Shown here: positions 16,824 to 24,755 of the stretch, piece after piece
Numbering within the stretch: the first letter of the stretch is position 1
How the letters are laid out: each line of letters starts with the position of its first letter
From: Chloroflexota bacterium
GTDB lineage: Bacteria; Chloroflexota; Limnocylindria; Limnocylindrales; CSP1-4
Direction of reading: 5' to 3'
Length of the DNA stretch: 64,000 nucleotides
NCBI GenBank assembly: GCA_947475545.1
Contig: CANJLL010000004.1
Span: 124,001 to 188,000, forward strand
Translations under genes and position numbers: made by a program
The notes under the pieces: generated by a model
Told to the model about the DNA's origin: nothing
The model's input: only the letters and a program-made list of their open reading frames with translations
Databases searched by the model: none

Positions 16824-17630
16824 CTACAGCTCCGTCCGGTCCTTCCAGCCCTGCCGCTCGGCCTGCAGGAACGAGACCATCTCGTAGCCGGCCCCCGCGT
16901 CCACCGTGCGGTTGATCTGGTCCACCACGTGGCGGTTGACCACGCGCTTGGTCCAGGCCAGCGCGTAGGCCGGGCGCTTCAGGAGCCGGGCAACCACGTC
17001 GTCGACGTGCGCGTCCAACTGGTCCGCCGGCACAACGCCGTTGATGACGTGCATGTCGGCCAGCTCCTGTGCCGTGAAGACGCGACCCAGCATCAGGTAC
17101 TCCTTGACCAGTGTGGGCGCCATGAAGAGCGGCAGGTTCACCGCCCCGCCGTCGCCCGGCACGATCCCGTAGCGCGAGCCGTATGGCTCCAACTCGCCCA
17201 GCGCCAGGTGGATGTCCGCCACGCGCGCGTCCGGCCGGCCGTAGATCAGGTCGCAGCCAAAGAGGATGCTGGCCCCGAAGGCGAACGCGTCGCCGTTGAG
17301 CTTGGCCACGATCGGCTTCTCGATCTGCGCCATTGCCTCGTGGCAGCGGACCAGGCCGGTGAAGGTGTGCCAGTGGCGATGCGGGTCGTTCCGGTCGTTG
17401 CCCGGGTCCTGCTGCCGGTCGTACTGCGCCGTCAGAGGGCCCACCGAGAAGACCCCGTCATGGGTCCCGGTCAGTACGATGACGCGGACCTCGTCGATCC
17501 CGCGCAGCTCGCTGAAGACCTCGCCCAGGTCCCAGTGGATGTCACCGCCGGGCATCTTGGGATGGCGGATCTTGATGGTGGCCACCTGACCGGACAGCTC
17601 CACGACGATCGACTTGTACTCGGGCTTCAC
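16824..17630 (-). CDS. Enoyl-CoA hydratase/isomerase family protein
   Basis: A 268-residue crotonase-fold protein. The first beta-alpha blocks (VATIKIRHPKM, VRVIVLTGTHDGVFSVG) and the oxyanion-hole helix start (KLNGDAFAFGASILFGCDLIY) are typical. Crotonases catalyse hydration, isomerisation or C-C cleavage of acyl-CoA thioesters. The usual catalytic glutamate pair of hydratases is not obvious: the second region reads LGELEPYGSRYGIVPGDGGAVNLP, which keeps the GDGG turn but suggests an atypical member. I use the GTG at 17630 because AAGGAG lies 7 nt upstream; an ATG at 17681 would add 17 residues. It lies 69 nt downstream of the isochorismatase-type gene on the same strand and probably belongs to its transcript. 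Confidence 0.8.
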   Translation of the reverse strand: MKPEYKSIVVELSGQVATIKIRHPKMPGGDIHWDLGEVFSELRGIDEVRVIVLTGTHDGVFSVGPLTAQYDRQQDPGNDRNDPHRHWHTFTGLVRCHEAMAQIEKPIVAKLNGDAFAFGASILFGCDLIYGRPDARVADIHLALGELEPYGSRYGIVPGDGGAVNLPLFMAPTLVKEYLMLGRVFTAQELADMHVINGVVPADQLDAHVDDVVARLLKRPAYALAWTKRVVNRHVVDQINRTVDAGAGYEMVSFLQAERQGWKDRTEL

Positions 17631-17699
17631 TGGGTTGCTCCTTGGCTTGTCGAATGACGGCGGTTTGGCGAGATGGCCCACGGGCGACCCAGGCGTGGC

Positions 17700-18365
17700 T
17701 CAGACATCCCGTCGCAGCGCCACGGCCAGCTCCTCGAGCGTGACCACCCGGCCATGCAGGAGCGCGGTGTTGCGCAGCGTGGCCTCGTGGAGGTCGCGAT
17801 CCAGCGCGGCGCAGGCGTTGCCGACCAGCACCACCTCCATGTCGCGCGCGTAGGCGTCGCGCACGCTCGAATCCACGCAGTAGTTGGTCGTGACCCCGCA
17901 CACGATCAGCAGATTGATCGCGCGCATCCGGAGCATCGATTCGAGCGAGGTGTCGTAGAAGGTCGATGCCCGATGCTTGGTGAAGACGTAATCGGATGGC
18001 AGGATCCGGTCCGCCAGCGACGCCTCGATCTGCGCGTCCCAGGTCCCCCGCAGGCACGGCGAGTGGCTGCGCCCCGCGCCGTGGTGATGCGATTCCAGCC
18101 GTCGGTGCCGGCGCGTCGCATCGTCCGGCAGGTGCTCCTGGCGCGAGAGGTACGCGTCGATCCCGGCCGCGTGCGCGAGGTCGATGAGTCGCCCAACCGC
18201 CGGCACCACCGCCTGGAGCGGTGCGCCCTGCCCGCGCCGGCCGATATCCCCGTGTGGGTGCACGTAGCCGTTCTGCATGTCGACGACCAGGAGCCCCACG
18301 CCGCCGGGGTCCAGTCGCCAGGGCGCGTGGCCGTGCCCGTCGTGGTGGCTGTGCTGTTCGCTCAC
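17700..18365 (-). CDS. Isochorismatase-fold cysteine hydrolase
   Basis: A 221-residue cysteine hydrolase of the isochorismatase family (which includes nicotinamidase, N-carbamoylsarcosine amidase and maleamate amidohydrolase). The catalytic triad is complete: Asp in VVDMQNGYV, Lys in FTKHRASTF and Cys in TTNYCVDSSVRDAY, preceded by the cis-peptide GVTT. These enzymes cleave small amides through a thioester. The N-terminal 15 residues are His-rich, as is an internal RRLESHHHG, which may bind metal. It is divergent from a maleate isomerase/arylmalonate decarboxylase-like gene 138 nt away. This pairing resembles the maleamate to maleate to fumarate steps of nicotinate degradation, but that reading is inference. 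Confidence 0.85.
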   Translation of the reverse strand: MSEQHSHHDGHGHAPWRLDPGGVGLLVVDMQNGYVHPHGDIGRRGQGAPLQAVVPAVGRLIDLAHAAGIDAYLSRQEHLPDDATRRHRRLESHHHGAGRSHSPCLRGTWDAQIEASLADRILPSDYVFTKHRASTFYDTSLESMLRMRAINLLIVCGVTTNYCVDSSVRDAYARDMEVVLVGNACAALDRDLHEATLRNTALLHGRVVTLEELAVALRRDV

Positions 18366-18399
18366 GGGCGGGCCTCACGCTGCATGGGACCGGATGGCT

Positions 18400-18411
18400 G
18401 GCACGAGTGCC
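18400..18411. promoter_or_regulatory. Small palindrome in divergent intergenic region
   Basis: GGCAC-GA-GTGCC is a 5-bp inverted repeat with a 2-nt centre, sitting between the divergent isochorismatase-type and AMDase-like genes. It could be an operator, but a repeat this short is expected by chance fairly often in GC-rich DNA. Confidence 0.2.
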
Positions 18412-18503
18412 TGATGGGCGATTCTAGTCGCGGGGTGGCTGCTATCGTTCGCGCGGACCGACTCCCGGCCGAGCAGCCGGAATGAACAGCGAGGAGACAC
18501 CAC

Positions 18504-19226
18504 ATGTTCGGCTGGCGCGCGAAGATCGGATTCATCAGCCCCAACCCGGGCGGCCTTCCTGGCTCACTCCTCGAGATGGAGCGCATCGCGCCCGAGGGCG
18601 TCGCCTTCCTGCCCCGGTTCATCGACGGGCCCAAGTCCCTCCTGACCCCGGACCTGCTCGCCATCTTTGACCAGATCGAGCCGCTGGCCAAGTCGCTCGT
18701 CAAGAAGGCTGATCTGGACATCATCCTGATGGCCGGCGCGCCGCTGGTGCTCGCCAACGGGCCGGACAAGATCACCAACCTCATCACCCAGGCCACGGGG
18801 CTGCCGGCCACCACCAACGTCCACGGCCTGGTCAACGGCATGCGCCGCCTGGACATGCAGAAGATCGTCGTGGTCACGCCCTACTACCCCGAGCAGACCG
18901 TGGGCCTCGTCAAGAGTTACCTCACGGAGCAGGGCTTCGACATCGTCGCCCTGGTGGGCGGCGAGGGCACGCTGGGGACCATGCACGAGCTGTCGCAGGA
19001 GGGCGCCTACCGGATGGCCAAGAAGGCCATCCTCGCCAACCCCTCGGCGGACGGCATCTGCCTGGTGGGCGGCGGCGCTCCCCTCTACAACGTCATCGAG
19101 ACCATCGAGACCGACACGGGCAAGCCCGTCGTCTCCAATAACTTTGCGTCGCTCTGGAACGCCCTAACCCTGGCCAACGTCCGGCAGCCGATCCACGGCT
19201 ACGGGAAGCTGCTGACCTGCTTCTAG
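18504..19226 (+). CDS. Arylmalonate decarboxylase/maleate isomerase-like protein, copy 1
   Basis: A 240-residue protein related to the Asp/Glu racemase superfamily branch of maleate isomerase and arylmalonate decarboxylase. The two-fold pseudo-symmetric layout is visible: LDIILMAGAPLVLANG (about 71-86) in the first half and ADGICLVGGGAPLYNVIE (about 182-199) in the second, with VVVTPYYPEQ between. In characterised members these two positions hold the catalytic cysteines (ACTSG and SCTN types). Here both are replaced by AGAP and GGAP. Cys186 and Cys239 exist, but Cys186 is not kept in the paralogue at 24756. It is followed by a lipoprotein binding protein and the ABC importer, which suggests it acts on, or senses, the imported compound. 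Confidence 0.7.
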   Translation: MFGWRAKIGFISPNPGGLPGSLLEMERIAPEGVAFLPRFIDGPKSLLTPDLLAIFDQIEPLAKSLVKKADLDIILMAGAPLVLANGPDKITNLITQATGLPATTNVHGLVNGMRRLDMQKIVVVTPYYPEQTVGLVKSYLTEQGFDIVALVGGEGTLGTMHELSQEGAYRMAKKAILANPSADGICLVGGGAPLYNVIETIETDTGKPVVSNNFASLWNALTLANVRQPIHGYGKLLTCF

Positions 19227-19407
19227 GGCCCGCGAGCGGCGCCCAACGCCGGCGCCAACCCACCGTCCGGGAGCACGAATCTGGGCGTATCGCGGTGACG
19301 GCTCCCGTGGACAACGGCCTCCGCGGTCGTGTAAAGTCCGCGCTAGACTTTGAGCACATAGCGCCCGTGAACCGGGAATGACACACCACAAGGGAGCACA
19401 CACAAGA

Positions 19408-20478
19408 ATGTCCAGCCGATTCAGGTTGCTGCCGGCCCTCGTGGCCGCAGGCATGGTCTTCGCGGCCTGCAGCAGCGCAGCAACACCCGTGCCGACGGTG
19501 GCCCCCAGCGCCACTGCAGCCGCCACCAAGATCACAGATGGCACCCTGCCCAAGCCGGAGCTCGCCGCTCTGAAGCTGGGGGCCAGCATCCAGGAGCCGT
19601 CCCAGTTCGCGCCCAAGCTGGCCGAGATGGCCGGCATCTATGAGAAGTACGGGCTCAAGGTCACCGTCACCACCTTCAATGCCGACGGTGACGCCCTGCA
19701 GGCCATGCTCTCCGGCCAGACCGACGTCGGGGACGTCAGCGCCTCCGGCCTGATCAACTCGCAGCTCACGGACAGCCCCGCGACCCAGCTCACCGTCCAG
19801 AAGGTCAAGGTCATCGACGGGATGTTCTGCAGCAAGGACATCAAGACCGCGGCCGACATGAAGGGCAAGTCGGTCGCCGTCTCCACGCTGGGCGGGACGG
19901 CCCACGCGTCGGTCCTCCTCGCGCTCGACGGGCTCAAACTCACCGAGAAGGACGTTCTGGTGACCGCGGTCGGCGGCCAAGCCGTGCGCGTCGCGGCCCT
20001 CAAGGGCGGGTCAATCGCTTGCGCGCCGGTCGGCATGGACCTGGCCAAGGACCTCACTGGCCTCGGCTTCAACCTGCTGATCGACCTCTCCAAGTCCGAC
20101 CTGCCCTACCCGTCCACCGGCCTCGCCGCCCTGAACACCTGGCTGAAGAAGAACCCCAACACGGCCCTCGTCGTGACAGCCGCCAACCTCGAGGCCCAGA
20201 ACATGATCTGGACCGACCCGCAGAAGGCCGCCGGATACTGGGCCACCTACGCTCAGATCGATCAGGCCAAGGCCCTGACGCTGATCACCGGCGCCCAGGA
20301 CCAGCTCCAGCGCAGCCTGCGTTGGACGCTCAACTCGTTCCAGTTCACCCAGAAGGTCATGGCCATCGTGACGCCGGGGATCATGACGGTCGACCCGACC
20401 AAGGCCATGGACCTGAGCTATCTGCAGAAGCTGGAGGACATCGGCTTCTACAAGAAGATCAACAACCCGCTCCCCTAG
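19408..20478 (+). CDS. ABC importer substrate-binding lipoprotein (NMT1/SsuA-like), copy 1
   Basis: A 356-residue periplasmic-type binding lipoprotein. The signal peptide ends in a lipobox FAAC with Cys21, followed by an Ala/Thr/Pro linker and the sequence KITDGTLPKPEL, shared with the two paralogues. The domain is of the NMT1/THI5/taurine-sulfonate type: YEKYGLKVTV, the GQTDVGDVSASGLI strand, KGKSVAVSTLGGTAHAS and VGGQAVRVAALKGGSIACAP. These bind small anionic or heterocyclic ligands. The preferred ATG at 19408 has AGGGAG 11 nt upstream. The genes at 20574-23106 encode its permeases and ATPase. A possible promoter lies in the 180 nt upstream, but I cannot assign -35/-10 boxes confidently. 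Confidence 0.85.
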   Translation: MSSRFRLLPALVAAGMVFAACSSAATPVPTVAPSATAAATKITDGTLPKPELAALKLGASIQEPSQFAPKLAEMAGIYEKYGLKVTVTTFNADGDALQAMLSGQTDVGDVSASGLINSQLTDSPATQLTVQKVKVIDGMFCSKDIKTAADMKGKSVAVSTLGGTAHASVLLALDGLKLTEKDVLVTAVGGQAVRVAALKGGSIACAPVGMDLAKDLTGLGFNLLIDLSKSDLPYPSTGLAALNTWLKKNPNTALVVTAANLEAQNMIWTDPQKAAGYWATYAQIDQAKALTLITGAQDQLQRSLRWTLNSFQFTQKVMAIVTPGIMTVDPTKAMDLSYLQKLEDIGFYKKINNPLP

Positions 20479-20573
20479 CCACCGTCAAGGACGACGGTCT
20501 CCGTGGACTCGCGGGGGCCGTCTCTTCACTTTAGTGGACAGGAGATCCGCACCTTGCTAGCACGTTCCTCCCG

Positions 20574-21419
20574 ATGACCGCCGGGACCCAGATGATCGCG
20601 GTCACCAGCAACGCGGAACGACACCGCTCGCGCCTGCCGCGCTGGTACCGTCGCCGAGAGGCGAGCATTCTCAGCTTCAGCGGTCTGGCGGCCTTCGTCA
20701 TCATCTGGCAGGTGGCGGCGCAGATCGGACAGCTCGACTTCACCTTCTTCTTCGCCTCGCCGACGGGCATCATCGAAGCCGCTTCGAAGGAAGTCCAGCT
20801 CCCGCGCTTCTGGGACGACGTCGCCACCAGCGCCTGGGAGCTTCTCGCCGGCAGCGGCGTCGCCCTGGGCCTCGGCGTGCCGATCGGGCTCGCCATCGGC
20901 TGGTACCGCCGGGTCGGCTTCATGTTCGACCCCTGGCTGAACTTCTTCAATGCGCTCCCGCGCATTGCTCTGCTGCCGCTCCTCGTGCTCTGGCTTGGCC
21001 TGGGCACCGAGATGAAGATCGCCGCAGTCTCCCTGGGAGCGTTCTTCTCCATCGTGGTCCCAACCGCGCAGGGCGTGAAGACGGTTGACCGCAACCTCCT
21101 CGACGTCGGCCGGAGCATGGATGCGTCACAGGGTCGGATCTTCACATCCATCGTCCTCCCCGCGACCGTCCCGTACATCATCTCCGGGATCCGGATCGCC
21201 ATCGGCCGCGGCCTCATCGGCGTGGTCGTGGCGGAGTTCTACGCCCAGACCAAGGGAATTGGCGTGATCATCGTCAAGTCCCAGCAGGCCCTGAATAGCG
21301 ACAGGATGCTGTTCGGCATCATCCTGTTCACCATCTCCGGAATTCTTCTCAGCTATGCCACTTCGCTCCTCGAGCGTCGGTTCCAGAAGTGGCGCCCCGG
21401 ACAGGACATGGAGGAGTGA
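20574..21419 (+). CDS. ABC transporter permease (SsuC/TauC-like), first
   Basis: A 281-residue inner-membrane permease of the binding-protein-dependent (BPD_transp_1) type used by taurine, sulfonate, nitrate and riboflavin-precursor importers. About six membrane segments are visible, from FSGLAAFVIIWQVAAQIG to MLFGIILFTISGILLSYATSL. The cytoplasmic coupling loop with the EAA motif reads NLLDVGRSMDASQGRIFTSIVLPATVPYIISGIRIAIG. It is the first of two different permeases in the operon, so the transporter may be a heterodimer. No clear ribosome binding site precedes the ATG at 20574. The stop is just before the ATPase start. Confidence 0.85.
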   Translation: MTAGTQMIAVTSNAERHRSRLPRWYRRREASILSFSGLAAFVIIWQVAAQIGQLDFTFFFASPTGIIEAASKEVQLPRFWDDVATSAWELLAGSGVALGLGVPIGLAIGWYRRVGFMFDPWLNFFNALPRIALLPLLVLWLGLGTEMKIAAVSLGAFFSIVVPTAQGVKTVDRNLLDVGRSMDASQGRIFTSIVLPATVPYIISGIRIAIGRGLIGVVVAEFYAQTKGIGVIIVKSQQALNSDRMLFGIILFTISGILLSYATSLLERRFQKWRPGQDMEE

Positions 21420-21421
21420 GC

Positions 21422-22255
21422 GTGACCTCGGCACCCGCTACCCAGGACCTCGCGCTCAGCGCGCGGGGCGTGCGGATGGAATACCTCGATCGCGGGACGC
21501 GCGAGCGGTTCGTGGCGATCGACAGCCTCGATCTGGACATCAAGCAGGGTGAGTTCGTCACGATCGTCGGCCCGTCGGGCTGTGGCAAGTCCACCTTCGT
21601 CAAGCTCGTGAACGGCCTGCTCTCGGCAACCGAGGGCGAGATCCTCGTCCGGTCGGTGGCCAAGGGCAAGTCTGACGCGATGGTCTTCCAGGACTCCGCG
21701 CTCTTCCCCTGGTACAAGATCATCGACAACGTCTCGTACGGCCTCGTCTGTGCGGGCGTCTCCAAGAAGCAGGCCCACGAGCGGGCCATGCCGCTGATCA
21801 AGCTGGTCGGCCTGGGCGGGTTCGAGAACAAGTACCCGTACCAGTTGTCCGGCGGCATGCAGCAGCGCGCCAACCTGGCCCGCGCCCTGTGCGTGGACCC
21901 GGCCATCCTGCTGATGGACGAGCCGTTTGCGGCCCTCGACGCGCAGACCCGCGAGGTCATGCAGGCCGAGCTCCTCCGCATCTGGCGCGGCGCCGAGGCC
22001 GAGGGCGGGGCCCGCAAGACGGTCCTGTTCATCACCCACCAGATCGAGGAGGCCGTGTTCCTCTCCGACCGCGTGATCGTGATGAGCGCGCGTCCCGGTC
22101 GGATCATGGAAGACATCCGGATTGACCTGCCGCGACCCCGGGACCTCCACGTCAAGCGGACGCCGGAGTTCCAGGAGTACCAGGAGCAGATCTGGCAGCT
22201 GATCGCCAGCCAGCTGAAGGCGGCGGCGTCCCAGTTCGGTGGGTCCACGGAATGA
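21422..22255 (+). CDS. ABC transporter ATP-binding protein (SsuB/TauB-like)
   Basis: A 277-residue ATPase of the nitrate/sulfonate/taurine importer class. Walker A is GPSGCGKST, the Q-loop is in VFQDSALFPWY, the signature is LSGGMQQRANLARAL, Walker B is ILLMDEPFAALD and the switch histidine is in FITHQIEEAVFLSD. The GTG at 21422 is favoured because GGAGG lies 7 nt upstream; a GTG at 21416 would overlap the previous stop but leaves no room for that site. It overlaps the next permease by 4 nt (ATGA), so ATPase and second permease are translationally coupled. Confidence 0.9.
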   Translation: MTSAPATQDLALSARGVRMEYLDRGTRERFVAIDSLDLDIKQGEFVTIVGPSGCGKSTFVKLVNGLLSATEGEILVRSVAKGKSDAMVFQDSALFPWYKIIDNVSYGLVCAGVSKKQAHERAMPLIKLVGLGGFENKYPYQLSGGMQQRANLARALCVDPAILLMDEPFAALDAQTREVMQAELLRIWRGAEAEGGARKTVLFITHQIEEAVFLSDRVIVMSARPGRIMEDIRIDLPRPRDLHVKRTPEFQEYQEQIWQLIASQLKAAASQFGGSTE

Positions 22256-23106
22256 CCGTCGCCGCACCGGCCATGACCTCCCGGGGACCGGAGCGTTCCC
22301 GGCGCCGGATCAAGATCCCCAACGAGCGCCTGTTCTATGCCGTGCTGGGCTTCGTCGGCCTGCTCGTCATCTGGGAGTTGGCGTCCAACTTCGACCTGGA
22401 CCCCGAGACGCCCGGCACCCAGGGCCTGGTCAAGCGGATCCTGATGAGCGCCCCCACGCTCATCTGGAACGCCGGGATCGAGGACTTCTCCAGCGGCGTC
22501 ATCTGGCCACACATCGCGATCAGCCTGCAGGAGTGGTTCTACGGGTTCATCATCTCCTGCTTCCTGGGCATCACCCTCGGCCTCTCCCTCGGCTGGTTCC
22601 GACGGTTCCGTCTGGCCACCCAGCCGCTGGTCTCGGCGCTCTACTCCACCCCGACCATCGCGCTCTTCCCGCTGATCGTGCTCATCGCCGGCATCGGGCT
22701 CGAGTCGAAGGTCATCCTGGTGGTGCTGGCCTCGATCTTCGCGGTCATCATCAACACCATGGTCGGCGTCCAGTCGGTGTCATGGAAGCACCTCGAGATC
22801 GCGAGCAGCTTCGGGGCATCCCAGACGCAGATCGTTCGCTCGGTGGTCCTGCCCACCACGATCCCGTTCATCCTGACCGGCGTTCGGCTTGCCGCCGGGC
22901 GCTCGCTGGTCGGCGTGGTCGTTGCCGAGTTCCAGGCCGCGAACCAGGGCGTGGGCTTCTACATCGCCCTCAACGGCCAGACGCTGAACACCGCCCGGGT
23001 GTTCATCGGCCTGCTGCTCCTGGGTGGGTTCGGGATCTTCGTCGGCGAGCTCGTCCGCCTGGTCGAGAACCGCTTCGACGCCTGGCGCCCGTCCATCCAC
23101 CGCTGA
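22252..23106 (+). CDS. ABC transporter permease (SsuC/TauC-like), second
   Basis: A 284-residue BPD_transp_1 permease, the second in this operon. Hydrophobic segments run from LFYAVLGFVGLLVIWELA to VFIGLLLLGGFGIFVGELV. The EAA loop is SWKHLEIASSFGASQTQIVRSVVLPTTIPFILTGVRLAAG. It differs from the first permease in its longer N-terminal cytoplasmic and first periplasmic parts (FDLDPETPGTQGLVKRIL), so the two are paralogues rather than a recent duplication. The likely complex is one ATPase dimer, both permeases and any of the three lipoproteins. Two strong hairpins follow the stop. Confidence 0.85.
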   Translation: MTVAAPAMTSRGPERSRRRIKIPNERLFYAVLGFVGLLVIWELASNFDLDPETPGTQGLVKRILMSAPTLIWNAGIEDFSSGVIWPHIAISLQEWFYGFIISCFLGITLGLSLGWFRRFRLATQPLVSALYSTPTIALFPLIVLIAGIGLESKVILVVLASIFAVIINTMVGVQSVSWKHLEIASSFGASQTQIVRSVVLPTTIPFILTGVRLAAGRSLVGVVVAEFQAANQGVGFYIALNGQTLNTARVFIGLLLLGGFGIFVGELVRLVENRFDAWRPSIHR

Positions 23107-23164
23107 ACCAGCCCCGGACAAGCCGGGGGCAACCCGGCCGCGCCGGACTTCAGCCGCACAGAAC

Positions 23165-23198
23165 GAACCCCCGCGGGCAACCGCGGGGGTTCTTCGTT
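23165..23198. terminator. Terminator after ABC operon
   Basis: A perfect stem GAACCCCCGCGG / CCGCGGGGGTTC with loop GCAA (23165-23192), followed by TTCGTT. It is the first of two hairpins between the converging ABC operon and bicupin gene, and its T-rich side serves the plus strand. Confidence 0.75.
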
Positions 23199-23256
23199 AC
23201 CCCGGACAGGGACGGATCAGGGAGGCCAACGGGGCGTCTACCGGGCGGGCATGAAG

Positions 23257-23284
23257 AGGCCCCCGCGGTTACCCGCGGGGGCCT
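23257..23284. terminator. Second convergent hairpin
   Basis: A stem of AGGCCCCCGCGG with CCGCGGGGGCCT (one bulged base) around a TTA loop. It lies just past the minus-strand bicupin stop, with CTCTTCAT following it on the minus strand, so it probably ends that transcript. Confidence 0.65.
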
Positions 23285-23327
23285 GGCTGGAGCATCGCTG
23301 CGGGCCGCTACCGCGGCCCGGATGGGA

Positions 23328-24578
23328 TCAGCGCGCGACGGGACGCTGCTGGTTCCACCAGTCGATCGCCGGAGCGTAGTCGCCCTCCGGCATCGCCGGC
23401 AACTCGACGTACTTCTCCTCGACCGAACCCTTGGTCGTCATCACGCGGTACTCGAGCGGCTGCGTGGTCAGCGTCAGGTGCTGCGAGATGTTCTCGGGAT
23501 CCGTGTTGAAGTGCTGGTGCCAGGCGCCGGCCGGGACGTTGATCATGTCCCCTGACTGCCAGTCGTAGCGCTCGCCGTCGACGATGCTGTAGCCCTTGCC
23601 CGACAGGACGAAGACCGTCACCCAGCCGTGCTTGTGCGTCTCCGTGTGGCAGGCCGGCGGCATCTGGTGCACGTACAGGCCCAGCATCCGGTTGGAGAAG
23701 CCGACGTAGGTGTCGATCAGGCCGACCTTCCAGTCGCCCTTGTGGTGCGAGCGCTGGATGACGGCGTCTGCGGCCTTCATCACCTTCTTGCGCTCGACGT
23801 TCTCTTCCTTGAGGGCCGAGGCCTCCTTGTGGTGCGCGAGCTGCATCTCGCTCATCCACTTGATGCCCTCGACGTACCCGACGGTGACCCGCTCCTTGGT
23901 GAACGGGTGCTCCGGCTTGTAGTCGTCCGGCAGGTCGCTGAAGGAGTCGCCCTTGTAGATGGTCGCCATGGTGTACATCTGCTCCATCAGGGGAGAGACG
24001 CGGGCGACGATCAGGTTGACGGGCTGGTCACTGTCGTTGACGTGCTGGTACCACATCCCCTCGGGGACGTGGATGGAATCGTGAATGTCCCAGTCGTGGC
24101 GCTCGCCGTTGATCTCGGTGTAGCCCTTGCCCGCGAGGACATGGGCGACCGACTCGTACTCCTTGACCGGGAGGGTCCTGGCGCCGGGGCGAAGGTTGAG
24201 GATCTCCACCGTGTGGGCCGGAGACTCCTGGTTCATGTGCGGGGCAACCACGTAGCCGACCGACACGCCGGGGGCGCGGGTGGCCTCGTAGGTCAGCTCC
24301 TCGCGCCGAATGACCGCCGGCATGTTGACGCGACGCTCGCGGCGAGCCAGCTCGCGCTCGGCGAGGAAGCGCTCGTAGGACGTGAGCTGCACGCCCTCCT
24401 GGTACAGGTCCGCGAGCTTCCACGTCTCGTGGGGCCACCAGCGGTCCCCGGTCAGCTGGGGCTCGCCGTGGCGGAGCTCGCGCGTGCGGAGCATCTCCGC
24501 GTCTTCCTTGTGCTGCGCGTGGCGCGGCGGCTCCGCGTGGCCCTCGTGGGCAGGCTGGCCGTGCTGGTGGTCCGACAT
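23328..24578 (-). CDS. Bicupin protein (gentisate dioxygenase-like)
   Basis: A 416-residue protein with two cupin barrels, the layout of gentisate 1,2-dioxygenase-like enzymes and oxalate-type bicupins. The C-terminal cupin has a His-rich metal motif 1 (CHTETHKHGWVTVFVLSGKG) and motif 2 (GDMINVPAGAWHQHFN), so it can hold a metal. The N-terminal cupin keeps motif 2 (DSIHVPEGMWYQHVN), but motif 1 reads LPVKEYESVAHVLAGKG and lacks the H-x-H pair, so only one site is likely active. The N-terminal 28 residues are His-rich. It is convergent with the ABC operon and divergent from AMDase-like copy 2. Aromatic-ring cleavage is possible but not shown. Confidence 0.75.
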   Translation of the reverse strand: MSDHQHGQPAHEGHAEPPRHAQHKEDAEMLRTRELRHGEPQLTGDRWWPHETWKLADLYQEGVQLTSYERFLAERELARRERRVNMPAVIRREELTYEATRAPGVSVGYVVAPHMNQESPAHTVEILNLRPGARTLPVKEYESVAHVLAGKGYTEINGERHDWDIHDSIHVPEGMWYQHVNDSDQPVNLIVARVSPLMEQMYTMATIYKGDSFSDLPDDYKPEHPFTKERVTVGYVEGIKWMSEMQLAHHKEASALKEENVERKKVMKAADAVIQRSHHKGDWKVGLIDTYVGFSNRMLGLYVHQMPPACHTETHKHGWVTVFVLSGKGYSIVDGERYDWQSGDMINVPAGAWHQHFNTDPENISQHLTLTTQPLEYRVMTTKGSVEEKYVELPAMPEGDYAPAIDWWNQQRPVAR

Positions 24579-24755
24579 TGAGCGAATCCCCTCCGCTGGG
24601 AGCGTGGTTTGGTCAGCCTCGAAGTCTAGCAGCGGCCCGCGGGGTCCCGGAGGCCCGCGCGCGCAGCGGTTCGCGTGCTACCGTCCCGGCAGGTTGGCGC
24701 TCGAGCAGCGCGATCGCGCCCGGTGAGGGCGCGGGCATTCGATGTTGGAGGCGGC

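Noticed and set aside
20479-20540. A terminator between binding protein copy 1 and the first permease
   Set aside because: Only short GACGG/CCGTC arms are present with a poor loop; more likely a spacer allowing reduced transporter expression relative to the receptor, which I cannot show.
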